Both the position numbers and the translations under genes were made by a program. 64,000 nt of DNA from positions 164,707,718-164,771,717 of the forward strand of contig NC_079134.1 in the NCBI RefSeq assembly GCF_945859705.1, read 5' to 3'. The notes beneath the pieces were generated by a model. That model worked only from the letters and a program-made list of their open reading frames with translations, made no database searches and was not told where the DNA came from. Source of the stretch: Episyrphus balteatus (taxonomy: Eukaryota > Arthropoda > Insecta > Diptera > Syrphidae). Position 1 is the first letter of the stretch. Every line of letters begins with the position of its first letter. Positions 46,020-58,983 of the stretch are shown here, piece by piece.

Positions 46020-46985
46020 TTGTTTGGGTGCATCTAAAGGCTTGCTTCGATTATAATTATTATAATTATTAATTAATTGATTTCGAGTTAAATATGCTAA
46101 AATGGTTAATAGAAAAAATAACTTAAACATGTTTGGCCTTAATTTCTGAAATAATAGGCAAACTACTTGAAGTACTTGAGGGCGTTTTCTTAACTAGGTA
46201 CATCGAGCTCGACTATGGGATGTCAACTTTGTTTTATAAATTAAATAATTCAAAAACTTAGTACCTACTCCAGTTTTCATATTAAGATGAAAAGAAAGCA
46301 ACAACAAAGTAAAATTTAGTATTTTGAATGAATTGCTCAAAAAAAGTTTTATTTTTTAACTTAAAAATTGGATATTGGGAGAGAAAATAATCAATTTTGA
46401 TCAGCTCGACTGATTTAGGATACAAAAAAAAAACTTTAAAGGACAATTTTATATAACGTTAGCTACAAGTTTGTAGAACTTTTTTTCTCTAAAGTTTTTA
46501 AGACATACGTTTTATTAACTTTTGACCCGATAAAACTCTGAGCCAAAAAACAGGTTAAAAAAATCGTTTGAATCAAAGTGGTGCATCTTTGAATTAAAAT
46601 GGTGCACACTTAAAAAAGAAAAGTGGGTGTTGATATTGTTTTACCTGGGCTGATAGGTGACTACTTTACCATCAGGCTTACTCATTGTCGAAAGTTTTTC
46701 TTGTCATACAAAGTTGCATATGTTTTGCATAGACAAATTTAATGATTTTTTGTTATTTTATTAATTTTTAAAACCCAATGAAGAATTATTTTTTTATAAA
46801 AACTTGAGAGACACAAAGTATACCCCTAGAGTCTAGAGCGTTCAACCTCATAAATTGCATACATCTTTTATGAGCAGAAATATGCAGAAAATAAATACGA
46901 AATAGTAAGTTGAAACAGTTGCATATGTTTTGCACAGTACTGTATGTCCCATTAAATGCATATCAATTTCGTTGATTTTTTCCCT
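46020..46985. other. AT-rich non-coding DNA
   Basis: Nothing recognised besides A/T runs. Confidence 0.45.
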
Positions 46986-46995
46986 CAGTGTACAT

Positions 46996-47540
46996 TAGGG
47001 TGGGTCAAAAAAATCGAAATTCTTTTTTTTGATTTGGTACTCCAAAAAATCGATTGCTAGACACCTCTAGAATCTACACACCAAATATGAGCTCTTTATA
47101 TTAATGGGAAGGTTCTCCGCTTTTAAATTTTCCATTTTTGCATCAAGCTTCTACAAAAAAAAATTATTTTTTTTATAAATCGACTTTTTTGCAAATTTCT
47201 TTGCTTATTCTTGTAGAAAATTGAACGCTCTACAAAATAGGTCAAATGCACTTTTTTGAATTATCTAACCGTTTAGTAGATATTTGAGGTCCAAAAATCG
47301 AGAAAATCTTTAAAAATTCGTTTTTTGTTCTTAATTTTGTAACAAATTGAAAAATCATAATAATCAAACGCGCATGACATATTCTTGTAAAGATATTCGA
47401 GGTCAAAGTTAAAAAAAATATGAAAACATTTTTTACTTTTCAAAATTTTCTAATTCACTGAAAATTCAATATTTTCAAATTAGCAAGATGTTTTCTTGTA
47501 GGAACTTAAACGTTCTATAAAAAGTTCCTTGGCAGCAAAT
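46996..47540. mobile_element. single arm of a TAGGGTG-ended MITE
   Basis: It begins TAGGGTGGGTC and matches, in reverse, the long right arm of the element at 50355-51156 over about 530 bp, including GAGCTCTTTATATTAATGGG and AAATTAGCAAGATGTTTTCT. The second end is missing, so this is a half copy, either by deletion or because only one arm was copied. Confidence 0.75.
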
Positions 47541-47559
47541 TAATTTATGTACACTGTAC

Positions 47560-48880
47560 ATACAATTTGAATAAAATTCAGAAAAAAAAATAAACGTTGG
47601 AAAATTGTTTCCGGTTTTTCTTTTTCTTTTACATAAACGTAGATAAATCTATCGATACACTTTTTGGTATTTAAACAAAATTTTTGCAAAATAAAATTTG
47701 TTGTTACAAAAAAATTAATTTTAATATTAAAAAATTTAAGGCCGCGGCAATTTGCAGTTAAAGTATTTTTTATCACTGATATTTCATAAAAAAAAAAAAA
47801 CTGTTTGGAATGGTTCCGAAATGATGTAATTTTTGAGATTTAGTTGCTTCATTTAAGTTATTTGAATGTAACTCATAGTTAAGTCTTGTAACACACAAAA
47901 ATCTGACCGCTGAATTTAAAACATAGGCACATTTATACTATTTCATTTATATCAGAATCAAAACTTCTGTTTGATCTCTTCAATCACCAAAAATCAATTA
48001 ATTATTTCCATCAAAACATACCAAATGTATCTAGTCATCATTTCTATAAGAACTCGATTTCAGAACTCTAAAAACAGTCATCAAAATGTTATTTGCCAAT
48101 TTTCACTCTTCAACAAATTCGAATTCATCTAGTTTAGTGTGCATTGAACTGTGACCATAAATCGCACATGTTGATATAAAAATTTGGCAATATAAACAAG
48201 AAAAAAAAGATGGGTGAAGGCTATACAAAAAATATCAAGACAGGTGGCGGTACTTTGAATCGGTGATTTTAATGAAAAGATTATTGGTTTATGCTAATCA
48301 CATGACACTTTATTTAAAAAGCCATACAACTAGAGTTATAAGCACTTTTTGGAGCTTAGGCCAAAATAATATTAAAAGTTAAGATTAAGAAATTTTTTCC
48401 ATTTATATATAAAAATTTCCGGTTACTTTTTTAAAACTTAAGAAGCTATTGACTATGCGTTTTAATGGTTTTCGAGCTACTTAATTACCTTTTATTGGAT
48501 TTAATTTTAGTTTTTTCTTTCAGATTTTTATCGTTAATTCAAATTTCGTAAATTTATTTCATTAAAAGCTGAACGAAAATCCAAATAACGCATACTTAAT
48601 TTAATACCTACTACCAACCAGTTAAATCTGATGAAACTAACATGACACAAAGAAAGGATAACATAAAAATACACTTTTACTACATGTTTACAAATCCTTT
48701 CAAATCACTCTCGCATATAATCCAAATCCAGAAAAAAAAAGAAAATTTCCATATGCTAGCTGAACTGAGTTGACATGTCACGCGTATGTATACTTTTTCA
48801 CCTTTTTTTCTTACACAAATCTGCAAAAAACGAATAAAAAAAAATATTTCGCAAAGGATTGATATCCATTACAAGACCTC
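47560..48880. other. AT-rich non-coding DNA
   Basis: No gene or repeat recognised. The minus-strand frame 47540-47776 is low-complexity. Confidence 0.45.
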
Positions 48881-48889
48881 TTAACATAA

Positions 48890-49960
48890 ACCTAATTCGA
48901 CTTTAACCAAAACACATTTGCATATTCCTTCCGTGAATTGTTAAACCTAAACCACGAACAACCTTTTCTTCCCCCCACCCAACTCACGGACTCACGCCTT
49001 TTGTTATGGACGATGTGCGAAAGTGAAAATTCCGGTTGATGGCCCCGAGGAATCTCTGCAAAGTTAAGATAAAACAGTCAACACAATAGGACTTCATAGC
49101 ATCGCAGTAAGGCGACTTTTCCCATCCATCGAAGCGTCAAATAAGATCAAATTATGTCTTCTCTCTCTTACTCGTGTGCACACGGGAGCTACCGCCTCCT
49201 GTCAGAAATGAAGCTTTAGAGCCTGTCAGAAAAGCCCATTCAGCGTCAGTTGAAATCGTACACACTCCCATCATCGTCGTCGTTGTCTTCGTCGTTGTTC
49301 ATTCTCGAAGCACAACATCGACCAAACCAAAAGCAACTCTCGGAACTCTCCAGTTGACAATGGGATTATATTTTGACTTCTTTAAGCGCCCTTTATCGGA
49401 TAAGGAAACAATTACCCACACCCGGAATCATCTCCCACCATCAGGAGAATTGTTTGTATACTAACACTCGAGTTGAGTAATAAAGGCATCGAAGCAGCAG
49501 TAACCCTCGCTTCGTTTCCTTTTGGCATCCTTTGCTTCGCAGTTGTGGAAGAACTGGTAATCCCTGGTGTAATCGTTACATAATGGTCGTGTTGGCAAAA
49601 CACTTTATAAGTGGATTACAATGACAAAATTGAAAGAGCATCAGCAAGCGTTAGCAGTGTTATAACAGCCCATTTCCAGCCACAGATAGAGTTGCACACA
49701 CACACACACACTTTTGTGAGCTGTGCTAATCAGGCGACCGACACAAGAGGGTGACTCTGATGACTGGAGGACGACGAAACGAAACATCACGGAAAGGATA
49801 CAGCAGCGCTAGGGCATTGATTTAATTTAATTTCACAATTGAATCGTTTTGGTATCAGTTCCAGAAAAGGTGGTTATGATTTCGATGATGGGTTTTTGTC
49901 ATTCTCTTTGCTCTCTGTGCAGAGGAGAGATAAAAATTATTGTCCTTGTGAATAAATATT
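48890..49960. other. less AT-rich patch with a short CA repeat
   Basis: Unique-looking DNA with CGTCGTCGTTGTC near 49275 and (CA)8 at 49695-49710. The frames 49174-49464 (+) and 49412-49603 (-) have no domain. Possible regulatory region. Confidence 0.3.
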
Positions 49961-50354
49961 TTTTTTTGTCGAGTTGTTTTTTAATTCGCTCCCACAAGTA
50001 TTAAGGGACGACAAAAACAGAGATATAAAATAAATGTGAATGTTTTGTTTAATATTTTAAATTGAAAATTGAATTTAATCCTTACCATTATGGAAAGATT
50101 ATTATATTTAAGGAAAAAAAAAAGAGAATTTGCTTTAAATATTGTCTTATTCAAATAATGTTTAACTATATCTACTTTTCCTGTCACCCAGGTAATGAAA
50201 AGTCTTAGATAAGATTGGATTTTTATGAAAATCCTCTACAACATATTTTATAAAACAATTACATAAAACTACATAATGTCTTTTAAGAGACAAAAAATTT
50301 GTTAAATTTGTCTGTTAAATGAGTGATGTATATTATTTTGACATACATATGTAT

Positions 50355-51156
50355 TAGGGTGAGTCAAAAAAATCGAAATTCTTTTTTTTTGATTTGGTAC
50401 TCCGAAAAATCGATTGCTAGACACCTCTAGAATATACACACCAAATATGAGCTCTTTATATTAATGGGAAGGTCCTCCGCTTTTAAATTTTCCATTTTTG
50501 CATCAAGCTTCTACAAAAAAAAAAAAATATTTTTTTTTATAAATTGACTTTTTTGCAAATCTCTTTGCTTATTCTTGTAGAAAATTCTAAACGGTTAAAG
50601 CGCTTAATTTTCTGCCAAGAACGTTTAAGCCCCTACAAGAAAACATCTTGCTAATTTGAAAATATTGAATTTTCAGTGAATTAAAAAATTTGGAAAAGTA
50701 AAAAATGTTTTCATATTTTTTTTTAACTTTGACCTCGAATATCTTTAGAATGGTTAGATTATTGAAAAAAATTATTAAGACCTTTTTTGTGGACCAATCT
50801 GTTTCCTACAAGAATAAGTCTTGCGCGTTTGATTATTATAATTTTTCAATTTGTTACAAAATTAAGAACAAAAAACCAATTTTTAAAGATTTTCTCGATT
50901 TTTGGACCTCAAATATCTATTAAACGGTTAGATAAACGAAAAAAGAGTATGAGGTCTTTTTTGTTGAGCGTTCAATTTTCTACAAGAATAAGCAAAGAGA
51001 TTTGCAAAAAAGTCGATTTATAAAAAAAATAATTTTTTTGTTGTAGAAGCTTGATGCAAAAATGGAAAATTTAAAAGCGGAGGACCTTCCCATTAATATA
51101 AAGAGCTCGAAGTACCAAATCAAAAAAACGAATTTCCATTTTTTTGACCCACCCTA
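50355..51156. mobile_element. TAGGGTG-ended hAT-like MITE, 802 bp
   Basis: Left TAGGGTGAGTCAAAAAAATC faces right GACCCACCCTA; the inverted match extends about 230 bp from each end. An exact 8-bp duplication ATATGTAT flanks it (50347-50354 and 51157-51164). The right arm is longer than the left and contains extra internal repeats of a TCTTGTAG-centred unit. No transposase. The ends resemble those of the element at 2816-5041 only in the first 10 or so bases. Confidence 0.85.
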
Positions 51157-51535
51157 ATATGTATGTATATGCCACTTAGTTATTTATTATTAGGCTCTAG
51201 GAAAAAGAAACAAAAAAAGAGGTTGTCTGTAAAGCCGGTTTACGGACGATGATTTTACGTGATAACGTCGTCGGAAAAAAGGTTGTGTGCTTTTGTTTAA
51301 AATGAGTCAATTGAAGCGTTTACTTTTTGCAAACAATCATAATTTACAAGAAAAAGCTAAAAAAAATACCTTTTTTATTATCTCATTATATAAATTTTTT
51401 TATTTTAAAAGCTTAGAAAAAAAATTATGCAAGCCAAGTATTTCTTTTTAAGAATAAAACCATTTTTAAATTTTTACAATGCGCAAAAAGGATAAAAATA
51501 GTTTATTGAAAACAATCATTTTCATCAAAAAAAAA

Positions 51536-53300
51536 AAAAAAAAAACATGAATTTTTATTTTCTCATGTCATTAATTCCATTTTTTTCCCTGACAACCTAT
51601 AAAAAATGTTATACCATCTGAAAGCTTATTGTCTTAGCTCAACATATACAGGGTGTCCCAAAAGTAATGGATCAAACGAAATATGCTGATAGGCCAACTT
51701 TAGGGCTCTCAGAATTTGGTAACTTGTTCATCCCAAATCCTTACGGTTTTCGATTTAATGCAGTTTTTGTGAAATTTCGAAAAATCCCGACTTTGCAACA
51801 GTATTTTGCCTCCTCCGCTCATAATTGATTTTTGTTTTTTACAATTCTTTCACTAAAACATTGCTTAACGATAAGAAATAATTCATTAATCAAAATATTT
51901 TTTATTTCATATGCCATTTTGCTGCAAATAAATTAACAGTTCCATGTTTTATAAAAACTCAATTTCTTACTTTTATTTCAGAGCAACATCCTGAAAAAAA
52001 TTTGTATGGTGTAACAATGGTTTATTATTTTGAAAACTTGCCTTGTTATTGCAGTTTTCAAAAATGCATAAAAGTTTCCAAAGTTGTAATTAGAACAAAA
52101 GATATTACAATTTTAATGCAAAAAACAGAGGTTTTCAGAGCAAAATAACAAACAAAAATCGGGGCTTTTATTCAAAAAGAAATAAACAAACAACAGTCGA
52201 GAAAATTTTGTTTATTTTTCTTTGTTATGTTTCTCTAAAAAGCCCTGTTTTGTTGCTTTTAAATTGTAATATCTTTTGTTCTAATTACAACTTTGGAAAC
52301 TTTTATGCATTTTTGAAAACTGCAATAACACGGCAAGTTTTCAAAATAATAAACCATTGTTACACCATACAAATTTTTTTCAGGATGTTGCTCTGAAATA
52401 AAAGTAAGAAATTGAGTTTTTATAAAACATGGAACTGTTAATTTATTTGCAGCAAAATGGCATATGAAATAAAAAATATTTTGATTAATGAATTATTTCT
52501 TATCGTTAAGCAATGTTTTAGTGAAAGAATTGTAAAAAACAAAAATCAATTATGAGCGGAGGAGGCAAAATACTGTTGCAAAGTCGGGATTTTTCGAAAT
52601 TCCACAAAAACTGCATTAAATCGAAAACCGTAAGGATTTGGGATGAACAAGTTACCAAATTCTGAGAGCCCTAAAGTTGGCCTATCAGCATATTTCGTTT
52701 GATCCATTACTTTTGGGACACCCTGTATATCGATCAGGTCTATGAGACATCTACAAAAAGAGCTAGAATTTTTTGAACTCGATCAAATTTCATTAAAAAA
52801 AAAGTAAAAAAAAAACATTTATGATTATGTTCTCAGGCTATGGAATCAATTTTTATTTGACAATCTATACAAAATTGTATACCATGTGATGGCTTATTAT
52901 TTCACCTTTCATATGACGTATCAATCTCATTTCAAAGAGAAGTTAGAATTTTTTAAAGTCAACCATGTCGAATTTCCAGACTGAGACTACGGTACTTCCC
53001 ACACTGGTGGCTGTTCTTGATTTAACATTGTGTAGCTTGTAGTTAGTCTACCGTTATGTGTGATATACCAAATGAAAGGTAATTGTATCAGGATGTTCAT
53101 AAAAGGGTTTAATAAAATTTCTATCTGCTCTTGGTTAAAAGTTATAACCTGTTGAATTCTAAAATTTTATTTTACCGCTATCTCAAAATTGTGTTTCCAA
53201 AAATGATTGAAACTTCGCACACATACAGTCGTAGTCATGGTCTATCATTACTCCATATACTTTATTCCTTTATCTATTAAAGAAAAAAAGATAAAAATAA
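51536..53300. repeat. diverged satellite-like units of about 170-200 bp
   Basis: Outside the palindrome at 51647-52727, phrases recur: TATACCAT with a following AAAGCTTATT or TGGCTTATTATT, then AGAGCTAGAATTTTTTGAA or AGAAGTTAGAATTTTTTAAA. They suggest several old tandem units, the first of which is split by the palindromic element. The open frame 53207-53632 falls in this AT-rich repeat and is not called. Confidence 0.45.
51647..52727. mobile_element. near-perfect 1.08-kb palindromic element
   Basis: TACAGGGTGTCCC at the left and GGGACACCCTGTA at the right, both flanked by TA. The arms, about 520 bp each, match almost completely; only a few differences were seen before the short centre near 52187. 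The TA duplication and CAGGGTGTCCC end fit the Tc1/mariner group of foldback MITEs. There is no coding region. Transcription through it would give a very long hairpin RNA. Confidence 0.9.
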
Positions 53301-53639
53301 AAAACGATGAAAATCGAAACTTGTTTCTTCCGTTATTCAGTCAAAACTCACTAAACAATTCTAAATTCTCACATGTATGCACAAAACCTAAACCTAAATG
53401 TCCTATAAGTTTGAGATTTTTTGAACGCTCCAAAAAAAAAGCTAAAAATCAAAAACTTCCCAAAAATACCCCTAAAAAACAAGGTGTTTTGTATCAGATG
53501 CCTAATTTTTTTTCCTCGTCTTTCACCTGGCACCTTAAGAATTGTCAAAAAAAAAATTTAATTTACCCAAAATCATCATTTCGTCATAGCCCCATTACGT
53601 GTACAACATTCAAACAAAACTTTATAGCTTAGTTTCAAA

Positions 53640-54140
53640 ATTTTTTAGAATTTTTTCTTAAATGCAGTTATTCTTGAATTAATCTCATCTATCTATAGGA
53701 AAAAAATTAATTTTCTACGACTTCGCGTTTAGATTTTAGCCCAAATTTCATCTTTCCGTTTTACCCCTGTTTACCCTATTAAATTTTTAAAAATCCTTCA
53801 TTTGGATTAAGCTTAAGGTTATTATCTTTCAAATAAGCTATAGAAGATTTTCGTATCTCTAATAGTTTATTTTTAATTTTTAATTGAAATTTTTTGCCGC
53901 ACTGCGAAAGTGCGAGAGTGTAACGTTAGAAAATGGCGTCACTTTTTTGTGGTAGCTGCCATGGTTCATCGATTTATAAGACGTTATAACGTCAAAACGA
54001 TTTTCAACGTAGAAATAACAAAATAATAAGTTAAAGAAAAAATAATGATATTTTTAAAATAAAGGCTTTTAGAAATAAAATGCACGTAAGAAGCATCTTT
54101 AATTTAACTGTATATAGAAAAGTTTAAATAAGAACTTAAA
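53640..54140. other. AT-rich non-coding DNA
   Basis: Nothing recognised. Confidence 0.4.
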
Positions 54141-54146
54141 AAATAA

Positions 54147-54949
54147 CACGGTGTAACACTCAAAATATACGCGGGCGGAGACCTATCAGGTTTTGTAGAG
54201 CTAGTCGCACTGAATACGAAACGGTATTTGAAAATCCCCTAACACCCCCAAAATCTGGAGTTACGGGCAAAAAACGGTTTTTTGGACCTTCACCCATTGA
54301 ACAAATTCTAGCTTCGACAATTTTTTACCCATTTTTACAATCAATTAATTCCTTATCGAACAGTGCAAACAATATGTTTCTATGTCTTCCTGGCGCCCAA
54401 CTTATCCTACTACGTGCCGAAACAACATTTTTGTTCTATACCTAAAAGTTCGAATTTCTGTATCTGGGTTGAAATCGAAAAATTTTTTTTTCTAAGCCAA
54501 TTTTGAAGTGATTTTCATAAAAAATACCTCGATCAATTGGGAAATAGATATAGTTTTAGAATATATTTTTTAAATAGCATGTTGTTTTTAAAAATACTTT
54601 AAATTGATGGCGAAGTTGGGCAAATGACAAAAAAAATTGAATTTTTGAACTTTGACATCTTATAAATACTAAGTGGTTTAACCGAGTTACATGTTTTATA
54701 CATTGTTAAAAAGGTATATTTATCTTCTATCAGAAACTGTAAGAAAATCGAAAATGGGTAAAAAATTGTCGAAGCTAGAATTTTTTCAATGGGTGAAGGT
54801 CCAAAAACCCGTTTTTTGCCCGTAACTCCAGATTTTGGGGGTGTTAGGGGATTTTCAAATACCGTTTCGTATTCAGTGCGACTAGCTCTACAAAACCTGA
54901 TAGGTCTCCGCTCGCGTATATTTTAAAACCTCATTTTTGTAACACCGTG
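54147..54949. mobile_element. foldback element with CACGGTGTAACA ends
   Basis: CACGGTG at the left and CACCGTG at the right are flanked by TAA on both sides (54144-54146 and 54950-54952). The inverted arms match for about 190 bp, including GAGACCTATCAGG, AGAGCTAGTCGCACTGAATA and AAAATCTGGAGTTACGGGC. The 3-bp TAA duplication fits PIF/Harbinger, but no transposase is present. Confidence 0.8.
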
Positions 54950-54959
54950 TAATTGGTAG

Positions 54960-56290
54960 TTATAAAACATGTTTTTAAAATTAAAAAATCTTTAATGTAT
55001 TTAATCGAAAAATTAATAATTATGTACAATGATGATGTTATTCACGGAGAAAAAAGTCTTGCCTTGGGGAGGTTAAATCAATTTCTATACTTATATTAAA
55101 TCCAAAAACATTTCCAAACATGCAAGTTACAACATTTTATCAAAAATCCAACTTCAATAATAAATTATTTCAAATAAAAAGAATCCAAATACCTTTCATT
55201 CTTCATAAGTACAAAGTTTTAGTTTGCACGTTTCACTCAAAAATCTACATAAAAAAAAAATCTCAAAAAATATACTCTGTTCTTATTTCCCACATAATCG
55301 TCTGGGTAGAAACGTGCAACTTTTAGATTTGCACATATGCAAGTTCACTCAAACAAATTTGTGTGTAGAAAAATGATTTCAAACGTTCGTTGATACGCCA
55401 ACCAATTGAGTGTTTGAAGTGAATGTATCACAAAACAAGTAACAGAACGCGAAGACGGTGGAGATTTAAATCTTGCACAAGGAAATTGTCTCAATTTTAA
55501 TGCGCTCAACCCATTCTAATGAAAATATGAATCGAATATTTCAACAATTCAATCATATTTTTTGTAAAACAAAAGAGCTGAGCATCGAACTTTAAATAGT
55601 ATGTTTTGATGAATAGTCACATGTTACTGTTTGATGGCTAATTTTCAACTACCAATACAAATAAGAATTCTTTTTTGGAAGTCAAAACACTTTGTTGTTA
55701 ACAGAACAGAGCTACTTCTAAGCAACTTTGAAGCAAAGCGGTATCTATATTTTTAGGCCAAAAATCATCAATTTGCGTCTATATTGTTTTAAAGGTAAAA
55801 GTAGTACATTCAGTGACTGAACTTTCTAAGATTGCAGATGTAAAACATCAGTTTTTTAAGGCTTACCTTTTTGCTGGCCCTGTTACAAGTCTATTTTTTC
55901 ATTATTTATTAAACAATCAATGTTGACAAATAATTTCAACATCTTTATAAATACCTACAATCCATCTATACAAAAGCAAACAATAAATTTTATCAACCTA
56001 AATAAAATATGACAATAAATTCATGTGAGCATCTTTTCAACTCGTAAATATCAAGATAACATTTATGAGGCAGTCCAATTTCGTAATTGTTTTTCTTGTG
56101 ATCCTTCGATCTAAAAAACATGACACACGACAAAAACAATTCCAATTGGTGTTGGGTTGACCCGACAAATAAAATTCCTCGTATGTGTTGGCAATAACTT
56201 GCATGTTCTTGCAAAAGGTGCAGGAGGAAAAAAAGACACCTGAAGTCCCTTAAAACCGACATCAAGCAATTCTCATTAGATACGTGACTC
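54960..56290. other. AT-rich non-coding DNA
   Basis: Contains the third copy of the dispersed 24-bp motif at 55567-55590. No gene recognised; the frame 55993-56310 (-) is featureless. Confidence 0.4.
55567..55590 (-). repeat. dispersed 24-bp motif, copy 3
   Basis: On the minus strand: GTTCGATGCT followed by CAGCTCTTTTGTTT. An AAA precedes the GTTCG as in copy 4. Confidence 0.55.
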
Positions 56291-56299
56291 TTATAATAG

Positions 56300-57350
56300 T
56301 ATCTAATCAACTTGTACCTACCTGTTCGTGTGCCAAATTTTCGTTGTGTCGTCTTCTTCGTCCTGTATCATCATCATAAAGAAATCTCTAAACATATTAT
56401 CTAATTGTATCTTGCTCAGCTCTATCTCTCTGCAATCAGGTATATTAGAGCGGCGACGGCGCTTATAGTCGTTGTTGTCAATTTGATGATGATCCACCCT
56501 AAACACCGTGGAGTCAGAGTCAATATGATGGGCACCTGCTCGATCTTTGATGGACACGGGACATTAGGATTTCTATTCACCAAACAAACCGTCCTCTTTT
56601 TGGGATATAAATTATAGTCCAAGACAATAATAGTTCCCAAAAAAAAAAAAGACAATTCCAAACAACAACAAAATCAGCGGAAATAATAGATGCAATTTAA
56701 CGAAACTGCGACGTTATAACTTGGTCTGCTAGAAGGTTCAATGATCCTACCAAGGTAAGCCAATTTAATTCAAAATTCACCCATCCTAAGTAGGATGGAA
56801 CGAAACTCATACAAAAAAGGACTCAAATCGGCGTGTGCCCGAGGCACACTGCAATCATTCCACCCACTTGTGCACTGCAAATCCATTTAATGACCATGAA
56901 ATGTTTGGCCATTCCATCACTGAGCTCGCTCGCTCCACGCATCCATCACATATACTCAACTCGCATCTCGTCGCAAATTAAGCCACAAATTTCTGGATTC
57001 TTGCCGAAAATCCGCATCTAATGCATTTTTGGTGCAGTAGCCTCCAGTGGCAATTGAAAAGCATCAGTTCATCACACACAAAAAATGCGGGCTAAGAAAA
57101 CACTAAAAAACCCCAAACTTTTTAAGCAGACGAGATGATGACGATGAGAGGCTCTTGGTATCAAGGAGCTCTCACAAACTAATTGCATCAAATCACGCAC
57201 GCGTACGTAAGCGTGCTCTAGGTAGCTGCCAGCGTGGCATAGTATTATTTAGGATTCGATTCGGGGCATTCTTGCCACTATATTATTTTTTTTCTGCTCA
57301 GGCTTAATTTTTGGCGGCGGTACTTCTGCGCGTAGGTATGTTCAGTTCGT
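56300..57350. other. less AT-rich patch, candidate regulatory region
   Basis: Unique-looking DNA with GCGACGGCGC, ACGCACGCGTACGTAAGCG and GCTCGCTCGC. Short frames on both strands have no domain. Control DNA or an unrecognised exon are both possible. Confidence 0.3.
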
Positions 57351-57359
57351 ATTTTTATA

Positions 57360-58590
57360 TGTGTAGGTAAATGCAAATTAGAGAGGTAATAGGACTTTGG
57401 GGAACAATGTGATCGTTAGTCTGTGATTACCAGAGAAAATGACAGGGTATGGGGTGTGTGTTTGAAGCCTGAAAACTTGTATTCTGCCACTTTGTTGTAA
57501 GGTAGAAGAAATACAAAAAAAAAACTTCAGGCAACAGCAAGTGCAAATGCGCGTACTTGAAAAATATGCATTAACGCATCTTTCAATGCGCAGAAGACTT
57601 AAGAAAAAGGACTTCTGTTAGCAGCTCATCATTATTTATATTTCTCAGCAAAAGACTCGATTTCATTATTTAAATTCCCTGAGAATATTCGGCTTCTTCA
57701 AAGACATTTTTTTTTTCTTCTGATTTGTGTTTCACTTATATTTCCCACACTCTTCGAAAAGTAAAGGATCAAAATTTGAACTTTGGTTCATTTCAAGTTT
57801 AAACATCTAAAACTTTAACCGTTTATTCAAATGCTCGGGAATTTTTTAGGTCTCTAATCATATCATTTCATAAACGTGATCGCACAAATACCGAATTTGT
57901 ATTACGCTTTGGAAGGCCAAAATAAGTGGTTAACTCAAGAAATCATAATAAAAGTACAAAAAATTGTTTTCAATGATCGGCACGTATGATTTAAAATTGC
58001 AGGAAATATTAGAAACTAAAATAATTAGATAATTTCCGAAACTGAGGTCTATTTTGATGCAGAGATAAAACAATAACATTTTGAAAAATATTTTTTTGAA
58101 GCCGATTTTAAAAAAAAAGTTCAAAATCATTTACCTAACTGTTTTTCAAAAAAAAAAAAAATTGAAAACATGCCAATTTGTAATTAAAAAAAAAACAAAA
58201 ACAATTAACTAACTGTTTTTTAAAATGAGATTTTTCAATATTGCACAGTTTTTACAAAAATTCTGAATGTGTCGAAAACACTTGCAAGCGACAGTAATAA
58301 AATCAAAATCAAGGGTGAAATGAAGTGAACTAACTACTTAATATCTTGAATAGAAAAACTTATTAAGAAAGAACCTACTGTTTTTAGACTGGTTAAAGTA
58401 TGAATTAACTATTTTGTGCTACTTTTGATCTGGCCGTATCAAGAATCATTTCAGGGTATTTTTGAATGGCTTTGAAAAAGTTATAATCTTTTTTATTTTA
58501 TAATTTTTTTTTGTACAAAAAGTAATATATTTAAGTGGGAAACTGGTTAAATATAATTGTATTCTAGTTTTTGAGAAAATTGAAATATAA
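57360..58590. other. AT-rich non-coding DNA
   Basis: Nothing recognised apart from A/T runs. Confidence 0.4.
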
Positions 58591-58983
58591 AAACAAATAA
58601 AAACAAAAAATATTTTGAAAAACGAAAATCTGATAAAATAATTTTTCAATTTTCTCAAAAACTAGAAGACATAGAAACATATAGTTTTCACTGTTTGATA
58701 AGGAATCAATTGAAGCAGTTTTTTGTGTGAGTAATTTTTGTATTAAAATTCACAATCTGGACAAAAATAGTATAAAATGAGTTTAAAAAAAAATTTTGTT
58801 CGCCTATTTTTAACTTTGAAATCGATTATTTCAAAAACTATTTGTTATAATATATTGATTTAAAAATTAAAATTAAATGTATAATTTTGCCTTTCGGAAA
58901 TGGTTTTATTTATTACTGTAAGTGTTGCCGTTGTTTTTTAATAATTTTTTTTTATTTTGATATTTTTTTTTTAGAAAACTGCC

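Noticed and set aside
47541..47560. Target duplication for the half MITE (GTGTACAT versus CTGTACAT)
   Set aside because: Seven of eight bases match, but the right boundary is undefined and the sequence is itself palindromic, so the match is not reliable.
53207..53632. 141-codon plus-strand frame
   Set aside because: Lys/Asn/Phe-rich product from AT-rich satellite-like DNA, with no coding signature.
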